Below are positions 22,918 to 32,429 of a stretch of 64,000 nucleotides of DNA, one piece after another. A program made the position numbers and the translations under genes. Each line of letters starts with the position of its first letter. Within the stretch, counting starts at the first letter, position 1. The notes below the pieces were generated by a model. It did no database searches, was not told the DNA's origin, and was given only the letters and a program-made list of their open reading frames with translations. Source of the DNA: Akanthomyces muscarius (lineage: Eukaryota; Ascomycota; Sordariomycetes; Hypocreales; Cordycipitaceae); the NCBI RefSeq assembly GCF_028009165.1, contig NC_079245.1, positions 868,001 to 932,000 on the forward strand. Reading direction: 5' to 3'.

Positions 22918-23706
22918 ATGTCGGCGCCGTGGGACTACATTGCCAAGCTCGTCTGCATCGGCGACTCGGGATGCGGCAAGTCGAGCCTCACCATCCGTCT
23001 CTGCGAGGGGCGCTTCTCGCCGCACCACGACGTCACCATCGGCGTCGAGTTTGGCTCGCGCATCGTCCCCGTCGGGCCTCCTGCCAGCAAAGCCCTCCCA
23101 CCCGCCTCCACACCCACCGACACCAGTACCGACACATCAGCGCCACCCTCCTCAGACGACACAACAAGCGGCGGCCTGCCCGAGCCCCCCCGCGACACCA
23201 GCAAGACGCCCCAGAAGCACATGAAGCTCTCCCTCTGGGACACGGCCGGTCAGGAGACGTACAAATCCGTCACGCGCTCCTACTTCCGCGGCGCCTCGGG
23301 CGCCCTCCTCGTCTTCGACCTCTCCCGTCGGCAGACCTTTGACCACGTCACCGACTGGCTCAACGACCTGCGCCAGATTGCCGAGCCGGACATTGTCGTC
23401 GTGCTCGTCGGCAACAAGGCCGACCTCACCCAGGAGGAGAGCAGGCGCCAGGTGACGCGCAAGGAGGCCGAGGAGTGGGCGCGCAGGAACGGCATCCTCG
23501 AGTACGTCGAGACGAGCGCCAAGAGCGGCGAAAACGTCGAGAATGCCTTCATGAGGGTCGCCGAGCGCATATACCAAAACATACAGGCCGGCAAGTACGA
23601 CCTCAACGATCGGCGGTCCGGTGTCAAGGGCCCGAGTGCGGGCGGGAGTCGGCAGGTGAAGCTGGGGGCCAACGGCGCCAAGTCCATGACGGGCGGGTGC
23701 TGCTAA
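22918..23706 (+). CDS. ypt4: Rab4-type small GTPase (Ypt4-like) with interswitch insertion
   Basis: Membrane-trafficking GTPase, expected on endosomal or recycling membranes. Intronless, 262 residues. G-motifs are all present: P-loop GDSGCGKSS, switch I TIGVEFGSRI, WDTAGQE, NKAD and ETSAKSG. SVTRSYFRGASGALLVFD and the downstream WLNDLRQIAEPDIVVVLVGNK are Rab4/Rab14-like. The C-terminus GGCC carries the double-cysteine geranylgeranylation signal. Unusually, about 45 Pro/Ser/Thr-rich residues (roughly 56-101) are inserted between switch I and the DTAGQE strand. The insert has ordinary coding composition and no good intron borders, so it is probably translated. Codon use is strongly biased to C/G third positions. 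Confidence 0.9.
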   Translation: MSAPWDYIAKLVCIGDSGCGKSSLTIRLCEGRFSPHHDVTIGVEFGSRIVPVGPPASKALPPASTPTDTSTDTSAPPSSDDTTSGGLPEPPRDTSKTPQKHMKLSLWDTAGQETYKSVTRSYFRGASGALLVFDLSRRQTFDHVTDWLNDLRQIAEPDIVVVLVGNKADLTQEESRRQVTRKEAEEWARRNGILEYVETSAKSGENVENAFMRVAERIYQNIQAGKYDLNDRRSGVKGPSAGGSRQVKLGANGAKSMTGGCC

Positions 23707-24152
23707 TGTTGGGAGAATACCTGGCGTATGACGATACTAATACGAATGGGGGGACGGGAAGAGAGAGAAACAATGAATAGCATAGGGCTAATGGAAAGAG
23801 ATGGCCCGTCTACAAATGATACCACAACGGCCCGAGTTTTGTATATAACACCGTGAGTTTTCACGCAATTGGCTCCAAGTATTATATCCGAGGGAAAAAA
23901 TCAATGTTGCATTAGAGAGAAAAACTTCCTCTTTTAACCACTACCCTTTTAAATAAAACCGAAAAATCAGTGATTCTTCATCTGTTGTACAGTTCATCCC
24001 AGCTTCTCATGAATATTTTTATCCTCTTCCCGCACATCCAAGTCTCTCCTTCCACCTCTATCAGTGTATATGTTGTACACTAATAAACTTCTAACAAGCT
24101 AAATGCGTCATTTCACAAATTTAGCCACACAACATCGGCAGCATATGGCTAT
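23707..24152. other. Convergent 3' regions
   Basis: About 445 bases between the 3' ends of the GTPase and mannosyltransferase genes. It is AT-rich and has no gene. Polyadenylation signals of both genes should lie here; several AATAAA-like stretches occur, for example AAATAAAA near 23952. Confidence 0.5.
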
Positions 24153-26475
24153 TTAGTCGCTGATGCGCCACGACTCGAACCACTTCATGTACGAGTACTG
24201 CTGGTTGGGACCCGTCATGCCCCAGCAAACGGGCATAAATGTAATGTAGAGACCAACAATGACAGAGTACAAGATACCGTACACGGCGCCCTGGATCGCC
24301 TGGCTGCGGTTTCTCACCATCCAGTCGACAAAGAAGCCGAGGGCGAGAATGGCAAAGTACAGAGCCGGGTAGTAGTGGTGGACGTAGGTGACGCGCGCCA
24401 TGATGACAAAGGGCAGGTAGTGGAGGAACCAGCCGAGCACAGGGTAGATGCCAGCGTAGTGGATCTGATCAATCTCCTGCTCGTTGAGGTCCTTGAAGCC
24501 ACGCTGCCAGCGTAAAACGTACCAAACGACAACCAGACCGACGAGGCCCAGGGACACGGTCGAGCCCCAGTAGACAAAGGGGTTGCCGAGGAGAAAATAC
24601 TTGACAATGTTGTCGTCCCAGCCGCACATGCGAAGGCCGACGTGCAGAATGGGCCACTGCCACCACTGGGAAGCGAGATCATCTTGCTTGTCGGGGTCGG
24701 GAACCAGGGCGTTGTTCGAGGTCATCATGGCGACGTTGAGGTGGATGAAGTCGTGGAAAAAGGGAGACTTGTACGAGCCGGGATCACTAGCAGGGAGCTT
24801 CTCGTTCCAATGCGACTCAACGTTCCAGTGCGTGTAGGCGTCTCTCGGGTTGTTACTGGGAGTGCAGGTCACCTCAATCTGCTTGAAACCCCACTGGGGA
24901 AGATTGGTGTTGCCAGCGCGGAGATAGCAGCCGAGGACAGGATGCTTGAGACGGAATCCAGTAGCTAGGGTGCGGATGCGGCTGCGGTCGCGCGAGGCGG
25001 CGTCACGGACAACCTCGACCTGCCAGTGGTCCTTGTCGTCACCAACGGTCAGGTTACCGTACGAGGAAACTTCGCGGTCAGATTTGGTCACGGGGGCAGC
25101 AATTTCGTGCGAGTGCAGGTTGCGACCAGTAGAGGCGTGGATGAGACGAATGATGGAGCCATCGGAAATGTAGCGAATGTCGGTAGCGTTGGCATCGTAG
25201 TCGGGCTCGAAGCGGTTGGGGTAGATGAACCAGTCGTTGTTCGAGTCTTTGTGGTGGTAGCAAGTGACCTGCTGCTGCTGAGAGCCCTCTGGGTAGGTCT
25301 GGACGTGGGAGTGGAGGAGACCACCACCGTAGCCCATGTTCTTAAGAGTGGCGCGAGAGCCAATGGCGATCTCGAGGGGGCTGTCCTTGCCGACGTCGGT
25401 GCCCTCGAGGTTGGCCTGGAAGAGGGAGCTCATCTGGGCATCACCAGGTCCACTCTTGCTGAGGATGGCAAAGTGGAGAGCAAACGAGAGCATGTAGATG
25501 AGGAAGGGCACGATGATGAGACCAACAACGCGGGTGACAACGTGAGCGCCTAGGGTGGTGACGGGCATTTTGGTGTTGCCAAACTTGTTCCAGAGATCCT
25601 CAACCGTGTAAATGCCGACGAGAGCAGTAACAAAGAGACCGACCAGCTTGACACTGCAGACGCAACCAATGCTGATACCGGTGAGGAAGAGCCAGAGGAA
25701 CCACTCGGGCTCGAAGCTGTTGCGGCGCTGGTTGTGGAACTTGGCCCAGCAAAAGACGGTGGCGACGGTGCCGCAAAGCAACATGGAGTCGAGGAGAATG
25801 AACCGGCTGATGGTGGTGTACGAGTTTTCGCAGAGGACCATGAGTGTGACGAACCAGACGGCAGGGCGGCGAAGGTTGAGCTCCTTGGCAGTGTAGTAGG
25901 CCATGGGGATACAGACAATACCAAAGAAGGCGTTGAAAGCGCGCATAAAGGTATAGTTGACTTCTTCAGGGTACTTGTCGCCCGACTTGAATTCAAAGGA
26001 ACCGTTGTAACCAGCCATGACACCAGAGAGACCAACGAGCATCTTGCCCAGCGGGGGGTGGACATCGAAGTAGTATTCGTGCTTGATGTAGTAGGATCCG
26101 AATTTGCCGAAGCTGTACCTGTTAGCGATACGACGAGGTTGTTCTCCAACGTTGAAAGCTTACTGAGCTTCGTCCCAGGTAACAATGTCGCTAATGCCAA
26201 TTTTCCAGAGACGGGTGAAGAAGGCCAACGCCGTGAAAATCAGCGGGGCAAAGATGGGCTCCCACTGGTTGAAGGTGTCGAGGACGGTAGGAGCCTGAAT
26301 CGTGGTTAGACATAAAATCCAAGGGCCTCTCTTTGGAATGACCAACCTTTTTGGTCAGCTTCTTGTCATCGACAGGCTGCGGCGCGGCAGGGGAAACCTG
26401 CGACGGGCCGACAGCGCGCTGGCGAAGGCCCTCTCCGGCATCAATGCCAGAGGCGGCGGCGCGATCGGCAGCCAT
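24153..26475 (-). CDS. pmt2: Protein O-mannosyltransferase, PMT2 subfamily
   Basis: ER membrane enzyme that transfers mannose from dolichyl-phosphate mannose to Ser/Thr of secretory proteins. Exons 26475-26347, 26294-26164 and 26112-24153 give 739 residues, the usual PMT2 length. The catalytic loop-1 acidic motif is in TWDEAHFGKFGSYYIKHEYY, restored across intron 2 (acceptor after GTACAG), followed by FDVHPPLGK. Multiple membrane helices flank a lumenal MIR region (about residues 320-530; GGLLHSHVQTYPEGSQQQQVTCY marks the first repeat). The C-terminal helices contain HHYYPALYFAILALG and the tail ends YSYMKWFESWRISD. Pmt2 normally pairs with Pmt1. It is divergent from the CHY/RING gene. Confidence 0.97.
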
Positions 26476-27784
26476 TGTGTGCGTATATCGTAACGCGGGT
26501 CAAGGATGTGTATCAAAAAGTCGATTCAAGTCGAATGGAACAAGAGACGGCCACACGACGGGGTGTGGGCTCGGGTGTAAAGAAAAGGAGCAGAGGTTCA
26601 GCTAGACCAGGCAGAAGACCTCGCGGTGGTGTAACGAAGGGACGAGCTGTCAAGACTCAAAGGAGCTACAAGAAAAATAATGGGAAGAAGAAGAAAGAAG
26701 AATTAAACCCCCAGCATCAGACAGCGACCATAGCAGTCGCAGTTGAAGAAGACGATGGAGAGGAATTAGGAGGAGGGAAGGATGGGAAGGACAACGCGAA
26801 GCAGGCTTGGAGGCGGGAATCGAAAGGGGATGTCGAGGGTTCTGCGGATACGAACGATGGGTAGCTGCCCCCTAGCTGTGCAGGCTGAGCAGGGCCATTG
26901 GCAGCCTGGCAGAGCCACTTGCAGGGCCAGTCCAAGCTCAGGCGGAGGCCACTTTGGCCAGATTGCAGACACTGGACGCTGTAATTGATGCGCTTTGCTG
27001 ATTTTAGTGGGACGCATTGCAGCCCCAAGAGCCAGAGAGCCCAAGAGCCCCTGCGCAGCCAAGCAGCCCGGATGAATCTTTTTTTGGCGCCATGGGGCCC
27101 ATTGGAGCCTCCAACAAATTCAGCTCTCTTCCCTGTCCGTGATTCCCATCAGGCTATTCTGACCCAGTCCGCCCCAGCTGCCCCTTGCTCCCCTAGCACT
27201 GGTAGGTTCTAACAAGCACTCTGCACTTCAGCCGATTGTGTTGATCGTGTACCACGTATTTACGTGACACCGAGACAATCATTTCGAGTAGTTGTACTGA
27301 AAGCCTTATTAATTCCTTGTCTCTGTTGGCGAGCTGTGCACTCAACCCAAGCGAGCTCCAGCTGAGGTAGACACCACTACTCAGTAAACGCGCCTTGGAC
27401 GTGCTATCCTGCACCAGCCACAACCCCTTGACCTTCACTGCCACATCGCGCCGCCACACTTTACCCGTAATCATCGCCTTTCGTCGGACTTCCCGTTCCC
27501 GCCCGTCACATGCTACCTAGCGTTGTCGGAAACAGTGTCGCCTCCCTCACCTCAGCCAATTCTCAACTTTAACTCTGTTGAGTCTGACAGATGGCCAAAT
27601 CTTGCTCTCGCTTTCCCGAAACCGCACGCGAGAACATGTAGTATTCCACCATTCGTACCCAGCCTTTCCTCGAGGACACCGCATAGAGCCCGCCCAATTC
27701 GCGGCCATCCTTCTATACGTGCTTCCCATCCGCCGTCAGTGTGTGCCCTCCTCAACAGGCGTCACTGCACCCCAAGCCGATGTA
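26476..27784. promoter_or_regulatory. Divergent promoter region, pmt2 / CHY-RING gene
   Basis: About 1.3 kb. Several short open frames are present, but none has a recognisable domain and their composition is that of purine-rich leader sequence (26560-26800). It holds the promoters of two conserved genes. The bases just before 27785 form a C/T-rich leader. Confidence 0.5.
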
Positions 27785-29635
27785 ATGTCGTCCCTCGTCT
27801 CTGACTTCATCATCAACCCTGTCCTGCGCCAGGCCCGCCGATTTTCTGAAATCTCGCGTTCGACTTTTGGCGGCGAAGATACCGCCGGTGCCGCTGCGCT
27901 TCCCGAGGCCATAAGCGATGCCTCGGAGCCGGAAGACGACGGCCATAACCATGCCGCCATTCTGCCCTCCAGCCCTGTCGCTGAGCCCTCGAGTCCTGTC
28001 ACCAGGCCGCTCTCTGAGGCGGTAGCGACGCCATCGACGCCTCGCTCCTCGACGAGCACCCCACCACGTGAACACCTAAGCTTCGCCACGCCTCGCAAGC
28101 CTGGCGGCCCTATCCCCGAAGACGATGGCATGAGCGCGCTGCGGGCACGAATACACCACATCAATGCGCTCGACATTGGACAGCTCGAAAAGGCAAAATT
28201 AGTTCACGAGGTTCTACTCGAAGGCTACCGGGCGTCACGACCGCAGCTGGATCCCGTCAGCCCCGGTCGAGAGCAAATCATAGGCGAGACATCGCGCGAG
28301 TATCGGGTGCCGGCGCCCATTACTCTCGAATCTTTGAAGTTCTGGCAGAACCAGGTCGGCGACACTGCCGCCGCTGAAAAATTTCTGCTCACAGACACCG
28401 ACCTGGCGCCTACCTACGCCCCCATCCGCCTGCCCAAGAACGCAGACGGCTCGAGGGAATCCATAACGCCACCCGACCTACACCCACCTCTGGGGTGTGC
28501 TCATTATGAACGCAACGTCAAACTTCAGTGCTCGACCTGCAACAAATGGTACACCTGCCGCTTCTGTCACGATACAGAAGAAGACCACAATCTCGTTCGC
28601 AACGAGACCAAGCACATGCTGTGTATGCTCTGTGGTACGCCACAAAAGGCGTCCGAGGCATGCGTCAACTGCGGTGAAACTACGGCCCAGTACTACTGTA
28701 ATATCTGCAAGCTCTGGGAAAACCGCAAAAGCAAACCCATCTATCACTGCGACGACTGTGGCATCTGCCGCCGTGGCCACGGTCTGGGCAAGGACTTTTT
28801 CCACTGCAAGACATGCCGTGCTTGCATCACCACGTCCATCGAGAGCTCCCATAAATGTATTGAGCGCTCTACCGACTGCGACTGCCCCATCTGTGGCGAG
28901 TACATGTTTACCTCGCCGAAGCCGGTCGTCTTCATGCCATGCGGTCACAGTATTCATAAGAAGTGCTACGATCAGCACATGAAAGTGTCATACAAATGTC
29001 CCATTTGCAACAAGAGTCTTGCCAACATGGAAACGCAGTTCCGCAATTTGGATCTCTTGATTCAGGCACAACCCATGCCCGCCGAATTTCGCGACACCAA
29101 GGCTGTGGTGCTATGTAACGACTGCTCCGGAAGATGCACGGTGCCTTATCATTGGCTCGGCCTAAAGTGCCTTATCTGTCTTTCGTACAATACCGTGGAA
29201 CTGCAAATTCTTGGCCGCAACAGTGAGGCTCTCCAAGCCGCGAATGAGCGGCCAGATGATGCTCCAGTAACCGAAGCAGCAACCGCCGTGCAGCCAGTCA
29301 GCATTCCCACAGAACGTCCCACAGGCATCATGAACCGGCGCAGGCACTCGTCCACCCTACATGTTGAGGGGCAGCATCTTGTGCCAGAAAGAACTGCCAG
29401 GTCTCTCTCGCCGCAAAACATGATGCCAGAACATACCATGCCGACGATCCCAGCTGCAGAAGAGGACTCGGATAATGACATTCTCGGTATATGGGGACGA
29501 TCTGGGGAAGAATCTACTGGCGAAGAGGAAGAGGGAGACTATAGCGACAGCGATGACCTTCCAGATATGGACGACGACGACGATGAAGAGGAAGAAGAGG
29601 ACCCCAACGAAATTGTTCTCATCGGCCACCGATGA
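27785..29635 (+). CDS. CHY zinc finger, CTCHY and RING protein (Pirh2/RCHY1-like E3 ligase)
   Basis: Predicted RING-type ubiquitin ligase of 616 residues, intronless from ATG 27785 (MSSLVSDFIINPVLRQ). The N-terminal 220 residues are disordered and Ser/Pro-rich. A CHY finger starts near residue 237 (GCAHYERNVKLQCSTC then YTCRFCHDTEEDH). The CTCHY segment follows (YYCNICKLWENR; YHCDDCGICRRG; HCKTCRACI). The RING begins near residue 366 (CPICGEYMF, PCGHSIHKKC, CPICN). A zinc ribbon begins near 444 (LCNDCSGRC, LKCLIC). The C-terminal 60 residues are highly acidic, with runs of Asp and Glu, before ending IVLIGHR. The domain order equals human RCHY1 with added disordered ends. Frame stays open upstream of 27785 but contains no ATG. 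Confidence 0.95.
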   Translation: MSSLVSDFIINPVLRQARRFSEISRSTFGGEDTAGAAALPEAISDASEPEDDGHNHAAILPSSPVAEPSSPVTRPLSEAVATPSTPRSSTSTPPREHLSFATPRKPGGPIPEDDGMSALRARIHHINALDIGQLEKAKLVHEVLLEGYRASRPQLDPVSPGREQIIGETSREYRVPAPITLESLKFWQNQVGDTAAAEKFLLTDTDLAPTYAPIRLPKNADGSRESITPPDLHPPLGCAHYERNVKLQCSTCNKWYTCRFCHDTEEDHNLVRNETKHMLCMLCGTPQKASEACVNCGETTAQYYCNICKLWENRKSKPIYHCDDCGICRRGHGLGKDFFHCKTCRACITTSIESSHKCIERSTDCDCPICGEYMFTSPKPVVFMPCGHSIHKKCYDQHMKVSYKCPICNKSLANMETQFRNLDLLIQAQPMPAEFRDTKAVVLCNDCSGRCTVPYHWLGLKCLICLSYNTVELQILGRNSEALQAANERPDDAPVTEAATAVQPVSIPTERPTGIMNRRRHSSTLHVEGQHLVPERTARSLSPQNMMPEHTMPTIPAAEEDSDNDILGIWGRSGEESTGEEEEGDYSDSDDLPDMDDDDDEEEEEDPNEIVLIGHR

Positions 29636-30095
29636 GAGACACATACTATACTCAACTCGTTGTCTTTTTTTTGCGTTTTTTTTTTTTTTCCTTTCTTTTT
29701 AGGCATACTAACGACAACACCATGGTAAATGGATTGACCTTGGAAGGTCAGGGAACGGGATTACATTTGCCGGCGTTTGCATTTTTGACACAAGGAGGAG
29801 TACTGGGCATACATTTTTCGGGGCGAAGGGCAAGCGAATATTGGACTAAAGCACATCATAAAATACACACATACAAAGCAGGCGGCGAGTTCACTCTGCT
29901 TGACCAGACACACATGAATAAATAATCGATGATCAGATCGGTATCAGGTCCGCAACTCCCTGACTGCGAAAGCGGGCAAAAAACTGCACAAAACGCCATC
30001 TGACTAAAAAGGCAGAACACATATATCGTCATAAATCGTATCGTTTCGTTTGCGTAAACGCAATGGGGGCAGAGCGGTCGCTTTTCGGGCATTCT
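29636..30095. other. Convergent 3' region
   Basis: About 460 bases between the CHY/RING gene and mzt1. A pyrimidine-rich tract at about 29667-29700 lies just after the CHY/RING stop. No gene is supported. Confidence 0.5.
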
Positions 30096-30511
30096 CTACT
30101 GCTGGTCTTCATATTCTTGTTCGTATTCTTGCTCGATGAGTTCTGCCTCCTGGCGGAGGTCCTTGACGACTTGCTGCAGCGCAGAATAGCCATTAGCGTT
30201 CGGTCTGTCTGCCGGGGGGGAAGGCCCAGGGGTGTTGTCCTTGAAGAGGACGAGAGAGGACCGGGGGAAAGACGCACCGCCAATGCCTCTGGGTTCACTC
30301 CGCGTTCAATGAGGGAAATGCAAATGGACAAGGTCTTGCGATCAATGTGGCAGTTCTGCAACAAAGCCACGGTCAGTAAGCCACGGCGGTCTGCGCTGGA
30401 CTGGAGAAAGGCTGGTTAGTTGGGCGCCGAGCGTACAAGAATGTGGGATATCTCGTGCAGGACATCGACTGCTTCCTGCGCCGCGGCGCGCTTATCGACT
30501 GTCTCGGGCAT
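30096..30511 (-). CDS. mzt1: MOZART1, gamma-tubulin complex small subunit
   Basis: Small adaptor that recruits and activates the gamma-tubulin ring complex at spindle pole bodies. Three short exons (30511-30437, 30355-30278, 30173-30096) join in phase 0 and give 76 residues, the normal MOZART1 size. Exon 1 encodes [13 protein letters not shown]. Exon 2 carries the signature [20 protein letters not shown] followed by LA. Exon 3 encodes [12 protein letters not shown] and an acidic tail. Both introns have GT-AG borders. No single open frame covers the gene, so it is visible only after splicing. It is co-oriented with spc25 upstream. Confidence 0.95.
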
Positions 30512-31215
30512 AGCTCGTTTTTTGGTGCGTGTCGTTGTGGATGAGGTTGTCGTTTACGGGAATTTTGGGGAGACGCGACGCCGGCGCAAAGGTTGTTCGC
30601 GCTACTGGTACACCAGCAACCCCGCCACGACGAGCGGCCGGCCCAGCTTTACCTGGCGGACAAGGATCGCGGGAAGACATTAAAAAAGATCCTGTAAACG
30701 ATGCAAATAAGAAGCAAAAATATTCTCACTGTTCTTAGTTTTTATACGGTGACTGAAGAAGAATCATATTAACTGCTTGTTGCCAGCACTTGTAGGCTTT
30801 AATCCTCGCCATTTCTTCCTCCAAGCTACGCCCAGGTAGATGCCCAATGTCCGACATCGCCCAGTGCTTCACAAAGGTTCTCGGGCGTAAAAGACAGCAG
30901 ATTACTCGCATGTGCCCTTCGGTTAGACATCAAAGTCATCGTTGCACTTTTGGAATTAGCTATGGAGCTTTCCGCTGTGCTCGTAGCGAAACCGCGGGCA
31001 GCCGTCGTGGGTGGCGCATGGGTGGTACAGGCTGGAAGTGTACTACTAGCTCCTCACCACGAACAGAGATGGTAATCCTCAAGCAACACAGCATCAGTCT
31101 AATTCAGACATGAAAAATCAAGACACGCTTCATTTGATCCGCTAGAGAGCCTAACACCGAGAGAAAAATGTCCTAAGAAAAGGGTATATGCAAAACGTCC
31201 TCCCCCTTCCACCCA
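30512..31215. other. Intergenic region between mzt1 and spc25
   Basis: About 700 bases on the path from the spc25 3' end to the mzt1 promoter. Short frames at 30529-30738 and 30847-31113 show no recognisable protein. I see no repeat or RNA gene. Confidence 0.45.
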
Positions 31216-32064
31216 TCACGACTTCATGGCGTCGACAAACAGCTCCCGCATGCCCTTGAGAAGCACCACGAGCTCCCTGGACTCGTTGACCCTCTCCAGG
31301 ACCCTCTCCACCGCGTCCCTCTCCAGCTTGGGCCGGCAGTGCTTGACGTCGTAGTCACGCGCGCTCGTCACCAGCTCGAACCACGCCTCGCGCTCCCAGT
31401 TCTTCTCGTCAATGTGCGTGTAGATGAACTTTAGTCGGTCGTCGCGCCCGGCGCCCTCAATCTTCAGGCACAGATTCGTGATCCAGAAATCCAGCTCCGG
31501 CACGTTGAACCGCGACTGCGCCTCCTGCTGCTGTGCGTGCGCCCGCTGCGCCGCGAGCTTGGCGTCAATGTCGCGCTGCGTCTGGGCAATCTGCTCCCGC
31601 AGGCTATCGCGCGTCGCCAGGTGGTGGTCGCGCTGCGCCGAGAGCGACGCAATGGCCGCCTCCATCTCTTGTTTTTCGGATTCTTCCTTTTCAATGCTCT
31701 GCTGGTACGTTGACGTCTTGACGTGGGCGATTTCAATGTCCTTTTTCTTCATGCGCTGGTCCTCTGCGGATCGCAAGGTTAGTTTACCAGGGCCACAGGT
31801 CGCGCAGGGTTAGAAACAAGGCAACGTACCTTGTAGCTCAGCGACATCCATGCGAAACTGGTTGCGCTCTTCTAGTACTCTTTTGCGTCCCTGCTCAATG
31901 TATGCATCGAATTTTGTCGTGAATTTCGCCATGCGCTCGCGCAGCTCGTCGAACCCAAAGTTGATATTGGGTAGCTGGTCCACCATCGATGGCCCGGCCG
32001 GCGCCATTGTTTGTCGGTTGACGCTGGCGGAAAATGTAGATGTATGCTCATATGCTGCCGCCAT
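31216..32064 (-). CDS. spc25: Kinetochore protein Spc25 (Ndc80 complex)
   Basis: Subunit of the Ndc80 complex that links kinetochores to microtubules through the Spc24-Spc25 head. Exons 32064-31830 and 31763-31216 give 260 residues. The N-terminus contains PSMVDQLPNINFGFDELRERM. Residues about 40-160 form a long charged coiled-coil (for example EKEESEKQEMEAAIASLSAQ and LREQIAQTQRDIDAKL). The C-terminal globular domain starts near NVPELDFWITNLCLKIEGAG and contains LKFIYTHID, the RWD-like fold of Spc25. Intron 1 joins AELQ to EDQRMKKK. It is divergent from rrn6 over about 365 bases. Confidence 0.93.
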
Positions 32065-32429
32065 CGTGATATTTGTTTTTGCTGTCGCCTGCTGTTTCTG
32101 GACCCTGGAAAAGAGATTGTCGCAATCGTTGCAGACGCGATTGTGGCGGGACGTGTTGACTAGAACCAGCGCGTTGCTGGGTCGACCGCGATTAGCGATC
32201 AACGATATCGCAGCACGTGATCTCAAACAGAGTTCACTTCAACGCTTTCCGAACCGTAAATGCGCCATGTCACGGCGTCGAACAAATTACTCACTGTTGC
32301 TCCGAATGCGCCAGTCTTGAATTAAATATCTAAATCTTTGCATTCATTGCTTGTCTTTGCTTTTTCTCAGGATGCATACACAGACAACAAAGCTACTCAC
32401 ATCGGACCGAAAATCTTTACTAGACCCAA
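32065..32429. promoter_or_regulatory. Bidirectional promoter, spc25 / rrn6
   Basis: Short shared upstream region of about 365 bases between two divergent conserved genes. No coding region is supported. It must drive both a cell-division gene and a Pol I initiation factor gene. Confidence 0.5.
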
